A stretch of 64,000 nt of DNA from a virus, in the IMG/VR virus record IMGVR_UViG_3300023049_000574, positions 1-64,000 of that record. The stretch is one strand, 5' to 3'. The notes beneath the pieces were generated by a model. It was not told the DNA's origin. It made no database searches and was given only the letters and a program-made list of their open reading frames with translations. Position 1 is the first letter of the stretch. Every line of letters starts with the position of its first letter. The translations under genes and the position numbers were made by a program. Shown here piece by piece: positions 25,712 to 33,645 of the stretch.

Positions 25712-26560
25712 TTATATTCTTTTATATGCTTTCACATAATCAATATAATAATTAGTAGGATATTTAGCTTTCTCAGGGTTCTCGTTAGCTAGTACTGCAC
25801 CGTTTATAATAATGTGCATTTTATATTTAAACTCTTTTAAAACATCTCTTTCAGTTATTTTCCTAATCAATATTTTATCATAAAAGAATTTCATATAGCC
25901 CTCTTCCCATTCTAATGAATAGTTGTGGAAATCTTTAGATACGTCTTTAACTCTATGTGTATAAGTATTCCTTTTATTATCAGGTGTTTTTCCCCAATGT
26001 ATTGTAGTCGCTAGTTTATTAAATCCCTTAGTAGTATTCACTTCATAGATATCTATTTTTGAGGGATACGCATCGATGGTAGTCAAACAAAACGCAGGGA
26101 ACTGTCCGATCTGATCAGGCATCTTACTTCTTATCTCATAATACCCATATTTTTGTCTAAAATATTGACTTGAATCTATTTGTCCTGTTCTATAAAGTAT
26201 CTTAAAATACCCCCAATCCATACCATTCCAATCTACATGTTTTATTTTAATGGATTCATCAGTAGTGATTATATCTAATATACCGTCTTTTTCAGCAAAT
26301 GCGTTATCAGCAAAATATATTGATGGTGCTTTATTATCACCTTCTATTGTTCCCGAATGATACCTATAACCCTGATAACTCTTAGTTATCCATTTCTTTC
26401 TATCTAATGATCCTTTATTGAATCCATCGATAAAAGTAAGTTTATATTCCAACATATGTCGATCATCTATATCTATATTAAGTTTTAATATAACGAATAG
26501 TCTGATTTGTAAGTATAAGTTTACGACATAATCTTTTATTTTATCTATTTTTAAATTCAT
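25712..26560 (-). CDS. Glycoside hydrolase family 16-like protein with altered nucleophile
   Basis: A 282-residue beta-jelly-roll protein of the GH16 (laminarinase/lichenase/agarase) type. Recognisable elements: YGYYEIRSKMP (about 138-148), FHNYSLEWEEGYMKFFYD, and MHIIINGAV followed by YYIDYVKAYK at the end. The GH16 active-site pattern E-[IL]-D-x-x-E appears as K168-I-D170-I-Y-E173: the nucleophile Glu is Lys, while Asp170 and acid/base Glu173 remain. It may be a carbohydrate-binding, non-hydrolytic member or have an altered mechanism. Residues 1-35 are hydrophobic/basic and could be an anchor. It overlaps the upstream gene by 20 bases. Confidence 0.75.
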   Translation of the reverse strand: MNLKIDKIKDYVVNLYLQIRLFVILKLNIDIDDRHMLEYKLTFIDGFNKGSLDRKKWITKSYQGYRYHSGTIEGDNKAPSIYFADNAFAEKDGILDIITTDESIKIKHVDWNGMDWGYFKILYRTGQIDSSQYFRQKYGYYEIRSKMPDQIGQFPAFCLTTIDAYPSKIDIYEVNTTKGFNKLATTIHWGKTPDNKRNTYTHRVKDVSKDFHNYSLEWEEGYMKFFYDKILIRKITERDVLKEFKYKMHIIINGAVLANENPEKAKYPTNYYIDYVKAYKRI

Positions 26561-27041
26561 TTAGCTTTTTTAAATATTTGAAATTCTCCTGTTTGAAAAA
26601 AGGATGTAATGCTATATTTTCTAATATATGTAATAGTAATGAGAGGTCTATATCTTCCTCGCTTTCGTTTAGAAATACTTCTACTCCATCTACATTAACA
26701 TAACTATATCTAAAGGTAAGCCTCGAATATTCTTCGCTTTCTAATATAACAGATTGTAAAGTCTGTAAACTCATTCCACCTTTCAATAAATTTACACTTT
26801 CTAGATTTATTAAATTAGCAAACGCAGTATGATTATTATTGTCTTTATATAAATAAAGGTCTGTTATATTTGCACCATTTGGTGATCCCCTTCTTACTTT
26901 AGCCATTATATTAACAAACATAGCAACTAATAGTTCAATTAGTTCTTCCCTATGTTTATAGCCAACTTCGTCTATTTTTTTATATAATGCTTCTTTTTCT
27001 TCGAGTAATTTGCCTACTTTCTTCTTTATGTCCTTTATCAT
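26541..27041 (-). CDS. Hypothetical protein, 166 aa, N-terminal coiled coil
   Basis: Residues 1-30 (KKKVGKLLEEKEALYKKIDE) form a probable coiled coil. The rest is a mixed domain with INLESVNLLKGGMSLQTL and RLTFRYSYVNVDGVEVFL. There are no membrane segments and no family I recognise. The start is set by a perfect TTAATATATAA box three bases upstream on the minus strand, and its 3' end overlaps the GH16-like gene, suggesting a two-gene operon. Confidence 0.75.
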   Translation of the reverse strand: MIKDIKKKVGKLLEEKEALYKKIDEVGYKHREELIELLVAMFVNIMAKVRRGSPNGANITDLYLYKDNNNHTAFANLINLESVNLLKGGMSLQTLQSVILESEEYSRLTFRYSYVNVDGVEVFLNESEEDIDLSLLLHILENIALHPFFKQENFKYLKKLNEFKNR

Positions 27042-27044
27042 GTA

Positions 27045-27055
27045 TTATATATTAA
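27045..27055 (-). promoter_or_regulatory. Putative phage promoter box (minus strand)
   Basis: TTAATATATAA, read on the minus strand, ends three bases before the ATG at 27041. Confidence 0.55.
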
Positions 27056-27612
27056 AGGAAGTAGGTAGAAAAGCTTTCCAAGTATTTGAATTTATCTTTA
27101 TTTTTACTAGGTATTACTTGGTTTTCGTGTCTTAGAAAAACTACTTCTATATCATGTTTTTCTTCGATATAGTCTTTCACTTCTTTCAATGTCTTTGCTT
27201 TAATATTAAAGACGTGAACAAACCATTGTAATATAAAATGTTTCCTGTCTTCAGATTCGAAAAAGTATATCTTTTTCACTAATTTATTATCAAGTGGGAT
27301 TTCTCTTTTCAGTATTATTTCCTCGCTTTCAACGGTCTCAGGATTAGACTTATAATCATCTTCATCATTAAAATAGTTAAATGGATATAATTTATATCGT
27401 CTTTTAAGTTCTTCTCTATCAATCTCTAAACAAGCCCTAGTATTAATAGCCGTACCCATTATATTAAAATTCCTTGTGAAAAATATAGCAGGTTCGTTCT
27501 CGCCTTTAAATGATTGATGGTTATGGAAATTAGTATCCCTAATAGTTCTTAATGTACCTGATTTAAGTATTCTGAACATTTTAACATAGTCTGTGAAGTG
27601 GTATAAATTCAT
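27052..27612 (-). CDS. Putative ADP-ribosyltransferase-like protein (YHFT/FTRN family)
   Basis: A 186-residue protein. LYHFTDYVKMFRILKSG at the start, FFTRNFNI near 45-52, a LEIDREELK strand-helix near 62-70, and ESEEIILKREIPL near 95-107 form an ordered set of motifs also present in the proteins at 45371 and 61856. A YH-x-T / TR / EE order recalls the H-Y-E class of ADP-ribosyltransferase folds, but this is by eye and unproven. Phages such as T4 modify host RNA polymerase and other proteins by ADP-ribosylation. The start is fixed by a box three bases upstream. Confidence 0.55.
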   Translation of the reverse strand: MNLYHFTDYVKMFRILKSGTLRTIRDTNFHNHQSFKGENEPAIFFTRNFNIMGTAINTRACLEIDREELKRRYKLYPFNYFNDEDDYKSNPETVESEEIILKREIPLDNKLVKKIYFFESEDRKHFILQWFVHVFNIKAKTLKEVKDYIEEKHDIEVVFLRHENQVIPSKNKDKFKYLESFSTYFL

Positions 27613-27615
27613 GTA

Positions 27616-27626
27616 TTATATATTAA
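27616..27626 (-). promoter_or_regulatory. Putative phage promoter box (minus strand)
   Basis: TTAATATATAA on the minus strand ends three bases before ATG 27612. It lies in the divergent region facing the M16 peptidase gene. Confidence 0.55.
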
Positions 27627-27673
27627 AACAATTCTCATTAATTTTATATATAAGTAAAATATAATTTAAGCAT

Positions 27674-28783
27674 ATGAGCATAATTAATTTACCATCACAA
27701 ACAGACTTATCGGGGTTTTACGTAGTATACAAAGGATCTACTAATATTGAAGAAAAAGGAAACCTAGGAATAAGCCATTTAATGGAACATCTAGTATGTA
27801 AAGCATTAGATCCTTATCAAGATGATTTAGACCGTTTGGGTATAAATAGCAATGCATATACATCTAATAATGAGATCGTATTTCATATGAAAGGATTGGA
27901 AGAATCTTTAAACAAGTGGAGAACTAAGTATGTAGATCTATTATCTAACTTTGATGTTACGAAAGAAGAATTCGAGAACGAAAGAAACATCGTATTACAA
28001 GAGTATTATGATAGTTTTAACGATCAACAAGCAAACCATTGGTTAAATTTAGATAGGAAAACCTTTGGTAACTACAATGCGATTGGTTCAGGTGAAGATT
28101 TGAAAAATTTAACATACTTAGATTGTCTAAACTTCTTTGAGAAGCAATATATTAAACCTAGTTTTATTATCAATGTGAGTAAAGAAATTGAATTCGGTAC
28201 TGATATTAGCTTTAATAATATTGATTCGGATTTAGTATATACTAAGAAAGATCATCAGTTTGAATTACAGAGAAACAATGATTATAATAATAAAGTGTCT
28301 CTTATAATGAATTCAGAGTTGATGGACAAAGATTTCAATAAGATCAACTTTATAAACAACATGCTTGCTTCGGGTTTACAATCACCATTTTATCAAGAGA
28401 TAAGAGAGAAAAGAGGATTGGTCTATTATATAGGGGCTTCTTGTACTCAGTTAAATAAACAAGGATATAATAGTATTTATACAATGACTACTGAAGAAAA
28501 CATAGATAAGATTGTCGATATCACCTCTACTATATTTGGGGATATTGATAAATTCTTAACTAAGGAAAGGTTTAACGTAGTGAAAGAATCAATTCAGTTA
28601 CAATTAAAAGAAAGTGAGATTAATAGATATAAGAGTGTTAATAGATGGATCACACCTGATGGTTGGTCATTGGCTGAGATAGTTGATGACTTAGAATACT
28701 TAGAAGTTTTATCTATTGCTAAGAAGCATTTTAATATGGATAACTATACTGTTTCTAGGGATGATCAAGAATTCAAATCGTAA
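27674..28783 (+). CDS. M16 family zinc metallopeptidase
   Basis: A 369-residue protease of the pitrilysin/insulinase/MPP family. The inverted zinc motif HxxEH is H35-L-M-E38-H39, and the third ligand fits E110 in the E103-x6-E110 pattern (ENERNIVLQE). The second half carries REKRGLVYYIGAS, the Arg/Tyr substrate-binding element of the C-terminal domain. Both halves of a normal small M16 subunit are therefore present and the enzyme should be active. M16 enzymes degrade or trim unfolded peptides. In a phage it might process tagged or head proteins. It is followed within two bases by a tiny gene. Confidence 0.85.
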   Translation: MSIINLPSQTDLSGFYVVYKGSTNIEEKGNLGISHLMEHLVCKALDPYQDDLDRLGINSNAYTSNNEIVFHMKGLEESLNKWRTKYVDLLSNFDVTKEEFENERNIVLQEYYDSFNDQQANHWLNLDRKTFGNYNAIGSGEDLKNLTYLDCLNFFEKQYIKPSFIINVSKEIEFGTDISFNNIDSDLVYTKKDHQFELQRNNDYNNKVSLIMNSELMDKDFNKINFINNMLASGLQSPFYQEIREKRGLVYYIGASCTQLNKQGYNSIYTMTTEENIDKIVDITSTIFGDIDKFLTKERFNVVKESIQLQLKESEINRYKSVNRWITPDGWSLAEIVDDLEYLEVLSIAKKHFNMDNYTVSRDDQEFKS

Positions 28784-28785
28784 AA

Positions 28786-28953
28786 ATGGATAAATCAATT
28801 CTTGACTATTTTAAAACAGTTATGGATTTTGATAATGAATCAAAGGAATATTGTGAAGTTACTGAGAAAGAATTCAAAGAAGAATTAGAGAAGTCACTAA
28901 ATTGTAATGGATCTACTAACAAGGAAATTGTTTGGGTAGATACCTTAATTTAA
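28786..28953 (+). CDS. Small acidic protein, 55 aa
   Basis: ATG 28786 follows the peptidase stop by two bases and reads through 55 codons to TAA 28951. The product (MDKSILDYFKTVMDFDNES, ending IVWVDTLI) is acidic and helical. Tight spacing, good codon context and a neighbouring tiny gene support it as real. Function unknown; co-transcription with the M16 peptidase could make it a partner or inhibitor. Confidence 0.6.
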   Translation: MDKSILDYFKTVMDFDNESKEYCEVTEKEFKEELEKSLNCNGSTNKEIVWVDTLI

Positions 28954-28957
28954 TATT

Positions 28958-29092
28958 ATGGGAGAAGCATATTTAATAACGATAAGAGATTTTGAAATAG
29001 CACAAACACACACCGAATGGTGGAGGTTTAAAAGAATTAACTATTTACAAAAACAAATAGATCATTACGAAAAGTTACTTAATGATCTCTGA
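28958..29092 (+). CDS. Small protein, 44 aa
   Basis: ATG 28958 starts four bases after the previous stop and ends at TGA 29090-29092. The product is a helical, amphipathic peptide (MGEAYLITIRDFEIAQTHTE, then WWRFKRINYLQKQIDHYEKL). It completes a three-gene run with the M16 peptidase. No family is recognised. Support is from spacing and the coding-like sequence only. Confidence 0.5.
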   Translation: MGEAYLITIRDFEIAQTHTEWWRFKRINYLQKQIDHYEKLLNDL

Positions 29093-29124
29093 TAGTAATA
29101 TTTCAAACATCAAAAGAAATTGAT

Positions 29125-30135
29125 TTATTTAAAAGAGAAACATTTTTGGTAACGATCAGGATCTAAGTTTATTTTTTTATTTCCTTTTAGTTTCACTTTT
29201 CCTTTCTTAGATTTGTTTATGTTAACCTTATGTTTAGCTTCACTGTCCATTACTTTATAATAAACAGTAACAACATTTTCTTTAACCTCAACATCTTTCT
29301 TACCTGCTTCTTTCTTAGTCATCTTAAGTACTACTTTGTTATATCTCAATGCTTCATTTTCGCCCGAATCTTCATTCCATTGAATTCTTTGAGTAACTAC
29401 ACCGTCCTCTATTTGTGTCATATTAACTAAGATATTCTTCATAGCATCGTTTCTAGCCTCACTAAGACCTTCATTATTGCCTTCGTATCCATCTTTTTCT
29501 AAAGAACTTGATAAGTTATTAGATAGCCCTTGTCCATCTGTACTACTTTCTACTATAACATTTTCTAAACCATATCCTTTCTGTGAAATAGCATTAACTG
29601 TATCTTTTACATTTTGTACAAGTGGATTAGTTTTACTCATTTTATAGCTTCCGCTTTCAAAGAAGGCTTCTTCATACAGATCGATATAAATAGTACTTGG
29701 TTGTTCTTGGGTAATCAAAGTATCATAAGTAGTAATCTCAGCTATTTTTTCATATCCCGATCTCTCATAATCTTTAACAAATATTACGGGATCTTTCATA
29801 TCTTTAGCTTCTTCTACGAATTGTTTAGCAAGTTTAACCATTGTGTTTTGGTCAAATTCACCGTCTTCATATTTATCCATGATCTTCTCTAATTGGAATA
29901 TCATTTGTTTAGAGTTCTTATATCCTTTCTCATTTTGTTTAATAAATTCAATCAGTTTCTCGATATAATTAGTAGCTTCGGTTTCTGATAATTCAGCAAC
30001 TTCTTTATTATCGATAGTATTTGGATTACTATTCGCATATGACATAGACGGTGCTAATAACATTAGACCTGCTAAAAGGTTATGATACCATTTTTCATCT
30101 ATTCTTTCGAAATCTTTATATTTTTTAATATACAT
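29125..30135 (-). CDS. OmpA-C-like protein with targeting-like N-terminus and hydrophobic segment
   Basis: A 336-residue protein starting at ATG 30135 (its A is shared with the TAA stop of the upstream gene), not the farther start at 30162. The N-terminus MYIKKYKDFERIDE resembles the capsid-targeting motif and is followed by a hydrophobic signal-like segment (LLAGLMLLAPSMSYANS). Residues 60-150 are helical. Around residues 195-245, a VIVESSTDGQGLSNNLS...GLSEARNDAMKNIL stretch resembles the OmpA C-terminal peptidoglycan-binding pattern (tDxxG..N..LS..RA). It may associate with the cell wall or with the virion. The end is Lys-rich. Confidence 0.65.
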   Translation of the reverse strand: MYIKKYKDFERIDEKWYHNLLAGLMLLAPSMSYANSNPNTIDNKEVAELSETEATNYIEKLIEFIKQNEKGYKNSKQMIFQLEKIMDKYEDGEFDQNTMVKLAKQFVEEAKDMKDPVIFVKDYERSGYEKIAEITTYDTLITQEQPSTIYIDLYEEAFFESGSYKMSKTNPLVQNVKDTVNAISQKGYGLENVIVESSTDGQGLSNNLSSSLEKDGYEGNNEGLSEARNDAMKNILVNMTQIEDGVVTQRIQWNEDSGENEALRYNKVVLKMTKKEAGKKDVEVKENVVTVYYKVMDSEAKHKVNINKSKKGKVKLKGNKKINLDPDRYQKCFSFK

Positions 30136-30512
30136 TATTCTTCTAACATTTTTCTGAAGCACTCTTGGATAGAAACCTTTGTACTTTTAATAATATAGTC
30201 GTATATACTTGTGTTAACTGATAGATCAGCAGGAGATTTTTCAAAGTGATCTACGTTTGATAAAATCATATCGATTTGGTTTCTGTGTGTTAAATAAAAA
30301 TCAAAGACATCACTATCATTCACTAAACCAATAATTGTAGTAGAATCGTCTTCTATGTATGATCCCATTGTTTCTTTTTTCAATGTATCATCATCAGAAT
30401 TCACACTATTGTCTATTATTTCTAATAGACTAAGTTGTAGATCTTCTAATTCGGGATCTATATTAAGAGAATTCTGTAGACTCTCATTTATTTTAGTGAA
30501 TTTTTTAAACAT
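30135..30512 (-). CDS. Hypothetical protein with targeting-like N-terminus
   Basis: A 125-residue acidic helical protein starting MFKKFTKINESLQNS, a good match to the recurrent N-terminal motif (compare T4 MKTYQEFI.E). The remainder has two helices and the segment STTIIGLVNDSDVFDFYL. Its stop overlaps the start of the OmpA-like gene by one base, so the two are translationally coupled. A TTAATATATAA box lies 19 bases upstream on the minus strand. No known family; packaging into the head is only inferred. Confidence 0.7.
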   Translation of the reverse strand: MFKKFTKINESLQNSLNIDPELEDLQLSLLEIIDNSVNSDDDTLKKETMGSYIEDDSTTIIGLVNDSDVFDFYLTHRNQIDMILSNVDHFEKSPADLSVNTSIYDYIIKSTKVSIQECFRKMLEE

Positions 30513-30531
30513 AAGTCTAAGGTTATTTTAC

Positions 30532-30542
30532 TTATATATTAA
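30532..30542 (-). promoter_or_regulatory. Putative phage promoter box (minus strand)
   Basis: TTAATATATAA on the minus strand, 19 bases before ATG 30512: one of the longer-leader class. Confidence 0.45.
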
Positions 30543-30580
30543 AATATTTCTTTAGTATTTGAAACATACTTGGATAGTTA

Positions 30581-31237
30581 ATGTATAATTATATGATAAA
30601 CTTATTTTATAGTTTTTATTTATCCGAAGATCGGGTTAGAAATAGTGAGTTATTACAGGCTTTAAATCATTCTATTTCTAATCAAATGATAGATAATATC
30701 TATCTAATGTCAACCTCAGAGTTATATGAAAGTATAAAGTATATGAGTAACAAATTAGTGTTTATTGAACAAGGGGGGATACCATCTTACAAAAAGGTAT
30801 TTAGTTTAATAGATGTATATACAGGTGAATCAGATATTAATATTATCACTAATTCAGATTGTTATTTTGATACAAAAACGTTTTATTATATTGATCAGAT
30901 AAAAGAAAACGAAGCTTGGTGCTTAACTAGATGGGATTATGATAAAGAAAAGAAAAAATCAGAGTTCAGAAATAGTAGTCAGTCTCAGGATGCTTGGATA
31001 ATAAGAGGTAAACCTAAAGAATTTAATGATATAGGTTTTCAGTTTGGGCGAGTAGGATGTGATAATAGAATAGCTTATGAGTTAAAAGAAGCAGGATATG
31101 ATGTTAAAAATCCATCAAAGACTATAAAGTTAGTACATCTACATAATTCCGATATTAGAACCAATGGTAGTAGTTATTCTAATAGGGAACATTTTAGAGT
31201 AAGAGGTGAATATTTATTTGTCGAACCAACGTTTTAA
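30581..31237 (+). CDS. Glycosyltransferase-like protein
   Basis: A 218-residue soluble protein; ATG 30593 is an alternative start. ESDINIITNSDCYFD (about 86-100) gives an NSD element after a strand, followed by WCLTRWDY, SQDAWIIRG, GRVGCDNRIAYELKEAGYDV and LVHLHNS. This order (NSDxxF, SRWD-like, SxDxW, GCDN, HxH) occurs in proteins linked to polysaccharide biosynthesis, where the Asp residues may bind sugar-nucleotide and metal. It opens the glycan cluster. Exact donor and acceptor cannot be read from sequence. Confidence 0.5.
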   Translation: MYNYMINLFYSFYLSEDRVRNSELLQALNHSISNQMIDNIYLMSTSELYESIKYMSNKLVFIEQGGIPSYKKVFSLIDVYTGESDINIITNSDCYFDTKTFYYIDQIKENEAWCLTRWDYDKEKKKSEFRNSSQSQDAWIIRGKPKEFNDIGFQFGRVGCDNRIAYELKEAGYDVKNPSKTIKLVHLHNSDIRTNGSSYSNREHFRVRGEYLFVEPTF

Positions 31238-31251
31238 TAAACTATTAAGTC

Positions 31252-31283
31252 AGATTTTTTATATACTTATATATAAAAAATCT
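31252..31283. repeat. Perfect AT-only palindrome
   Basis: AGATTTTTTATATA (31252-31265) and TATATAAAAAATCT (31270-31283) form a 14-bp stem with a 4-base loop. It has one G-C pair per end and sits in the 87-base gap between the first and second glycan genes. It may be a weak terminator, a protein-binding site, or overlap a promoter. Confidence 0.6.
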
Positions 31284-31324
31284 AAATTCAAACTAAACAA
31301 TATTAATTTTCTATATATAAAGGT

Positions 31325-32098
31325 ATGGGTGATAAAAAAATTATCATAATATGTGGATCGAAAAGGTATGACAATATTAACTTTAATAATATTGTAGATG
31401 GGTTTGATATAATACAACGCTGTAATATGAATATTAATAAAAGTGGTTATGGGACGAGAGAATCTGATATACAGGTATTAAACATACACGCAAATCAAAA
31501 TTTCAAACACGCAGATAGAATGAGGTCTGTTTATAAAAATTTTGCTAGTGGAGATGTTATTGAAGCTTTTATTGAATATGTCAGAAAAGCAAAAACAGAA
31601 TATGTGTCATTTCCTAAAAATAATACAGATAGAATTCAACGGTTTTTGAATGATAATAATATAAAATTCAAAATGAATTTAAAGAAAAAGGAACTAAGGG
31701 GAGGGTTTGCTTATATACCAAAAGCCCATGACTGTAAATATGAAATTTACCTTATTGGGTTTTCTTTAACTAAGGAACAGTACACAACCCATCAGGTAAA
31801 TTTTGACGAAAATAAACTTAAAGTCAATGATGATATACATGATAGGGATATTGAAATAGAATTATTAAAAACATTACACAATAACAACATATTAGATGCT
31901 ACATTATGTGCTATTGTAGATGAAAAAGATTTAACAATAGATTGTTCTTTAATTTCACCAAAGGTTGAATCTTTATTATATATATTACAAATATATAATA
32001 ATATGTGGTTAAAAAATTATAAAGATTTTACTAATATATTAGATACGAATAATATTAATTGGGAAAAAGATAATGATAAAATAAAATTAAGTATATGA
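31325..32098 (+). CDS. Sialyltransferase-like protein (GT42-like N-terminus)
   Basis: A 257-residue protein. The N-terminus KIIIICGSKRYDNI, then DGFDIIQRCNMNI, resembles the CMP-sialic-acid-binding start of Campylobacter Cst-type sialyltransferases (GNGPSL..., then FDVFRCN). A later IYLIGFSL strand fits the same fold. It lies directly upstream of NeuB, overlapping its start by four bases, which supports a role in transferring the NeuB/NeuA product. The match is partial; other GT-like or DUF115-like enzymes are possible. Confidence 0.45.
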   Translation: MGDKKIIIICGSKRYDNINFNNIVDGFDIIQRCNMNINKSGYGTRESDIQVLNIHANQNFKHADRMRSVYKNFASGDVIEAFIEYVRKAKTEYVSFPKNNTDRIQRFLNDNNIKFKMNLKKKELRGGFAYIPKAHDCKYEIYLIGFSLTKEQYTTHQVNFDENKLKVNDDIHDRDIEIELLKTLHNNNILDATLCAIVDEKDLTIDCSLISPKVESLLYILQIYNNMWLKNYKDFTNILDTNNINWEKDNDKIKLSI

Positions 32099-32949
32099 AA
32101 ATAATAGCAGAAGTGGGATGTAACCATATGGGAAATATAGAGACCGCAAAGGAACTTATAGATATCGCATCAGATTTTTGTGAAGTAGATGTAGTTAAAT
32201 TTCAAAAAAGGGATAATAAAGAATTATTAACTGAGGAACAATACAATTCTCCACACCCTGTGCCAAGTAATTCATATGGGGATACTTATGGTGAGCATAG
32301 AGAATACCTAGAATTTAGCTTAGAACAACACAAGGATCTTAAAGAGTATTGTGAAGAAAAGGGAATAATTTATAGCACTTCTGTTTGGGACTTAACTAGT
32401 GCTAAAGAAATAACATCTCTAAACCCACAACTAATAAAAATACCTTCAGCATGTAATAATAATTTTGAAATGTTATCTTGGTTATGTGATAACTATACAG
32501 GAGAAATACATTGTTCTTTTGGGATGACTACAAAAGAAGAAGAACGTAATATTGTTGGACTATTTATGGAAAAGAAAAGAAACAAAGATTTAGTTATATA
32601 TAGTTGTACTAGTGGCTACCCTGTAGATTTTGAAGATGTGTGTCTTTTAGAAATAACAAGACTTAAAGAAAATTATGGGAACTTTGTAAAAGAAATAGGT
32701 TTTTCGGGACACCATTTAGGGATTGCAATTGATGTGGCAGCATTAACATTAGGTGCTAGTGTAATTGAAAGACATTTCACTAAAGACAGAACATGGAAAG
32801 GAACTGATCATTCCGCAAGTTTAGAACCTGAAGGAATGAGAAGATTAAAGAGAAATATGGTTGCTACAGAGAAAAGTTTAACATATAAATCTAAGGATAT
32901 ATTAAATATTGAAATACCACAAAGAGACAAATTAAAATATAAAAAATAA
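32095..32949 (+). CDS. neuB: N-acetylneuraminate (nonulosonate) synthase, NeuB-like
   Basis: A 284-residue TIM-barrel enzyme that condenses phosphoenolpyruvate with ManNAc or a related hexosamine to give sialic acid or another nonulosonic acid. Motifs: IIAEVGCNHMGNIETAKELI (1-22), VDVVKFQKRD, LIKIPSACNNN, GFSGHHLGIAIDVAALTLGA and ERHFTKDRTWKGTDHSASLE. These match the NeuB barrel. The C-terminal SAF (antifreeze-like) domain, which makes the usual enzyme about 345 residues, is absent. Its start overlaps the sialyltransferase-like gene by four bases, and the next gene starts two bases after its stop. Confidence 0.9.
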   Translation: MKIIAEVGCNHMGNIETAKELIDIASDFCEVDVVKFQKRDNKELLTEEQYNSPHPVPSNSYGDTYGEHREYLEFSLEQHKDLKEYCEEKGIIYSTSVWDLTSAKEITSLNPQLIKIPSACNNNFEMLSWLCDNYTGEIHCSFGMTTKEEERNIVGLFMEKKRNKDLVIYSCTSGYPVDFEDVCLLEITRLKENYGNFVKEIGFSGHHLGIAIDVAALTLGASVIERHFTKDRTWKGTDHSASLEPEGMRRLKRNMVATEKSLTYKSKDILNIEIPQRDKLKYKK

Positions 32950-32950
32950 T

Positions 32951-33643
32951 ATGGAATTGAGTGAGTTGATTATAAATAAAGAAATGGGGATCACTAAAGA
33001 AAACATTATGAATTCTTTAGTAAGAAATGGTATAGTGATATTAGAGGATTATTATACAAATGAAGAGGTGTCTAAAATGGAAGAAGAATTTAATTCTGTG
33101 TTTGAGAAACATGGTGATGTGGTTGATATATTGGATAAAGAAGATTGTTCAAAGGATGAAAGAATATTTCATGCAGAAAAGTTCTCTCCTTACTTGAAAC
33201 AGAGAATATCCGATGATAAATTGTTTGAAACAATAGTTACCGAATATACTAAAGTGAATAGAAGGAATAAAAAAGTTCTTTTGAATAAAGTTGAGTATAA
33301 AGAGGGTGAGGTTAGAAATAGTGGCGCAGGTTGGCACAGAGATAACCATGATTGTCAATTCAAAGTTATTGTTTATCTAAGTGATGTGAATGAAAGAAAT
33401 GGTAATTTTCAGTTTTTGACTAATTCTTCGAAGCACCATATAGGCTATCCCACACCTAGAACTACTTCTTATAATACTAGGTTCTCAGATGAGGTAGTAG
33501 AGGGTCTAATAAAAGACAATGTTGAATTAATTAACATCGTTGGTAAGAAAGGAACAGTCTTGTTAGCTAATACTATTTATATACATAGGGGTAATATCAT
33601 CCAAGAAGGTGATAGAAAAGCCATAACACAATATTATTTTTAA
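32951..33643 (+). CDS. Phytanoyl-CoA dioxygenase-like Fe(II)/2-oxoglutarate oxygenase
   Basis: A 230-residue PhyH-family oxygenase. The iron-binding facial triad is visible: GWHRDNHD (His-x-Asp), then VYLSDVNERNGNFQFLTNSS (the conserved product-side loop), then TIYIHRGN (distal His) and GDRKAITQYYF with the 2-oxoglutarate-binding Arg. PhyH enzymes hydroxylate small molecules, including sugars and antibiotic intermediates. Here it would most likely modify the nonulosonic acid or the glycan. It is the third gene of a tightly packed plus-strand operon. Confidence 0.75.
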   Translation: MELSELIINKEMGITKENIMNSLVRNGIVILEDYYTNEEVSKMEEEFNSVFEKHGDVVDILDKEDCSKDERIFHAEKFSPYLKQRISDDKLFETIVTEYTKVNRRNKKVLLNKVEYKEGEVRNSGAGWHRDNHDCQFKVIVYLSDVNERNGNFQFLTNSSKHHIGYPTPRTTSYNTRFSDEVVEGLIKDNVELINIVGKKGTVLLANTIYIHRGNIIQEGDRKAITQYYF

Positions 33644-33645
33644 AC

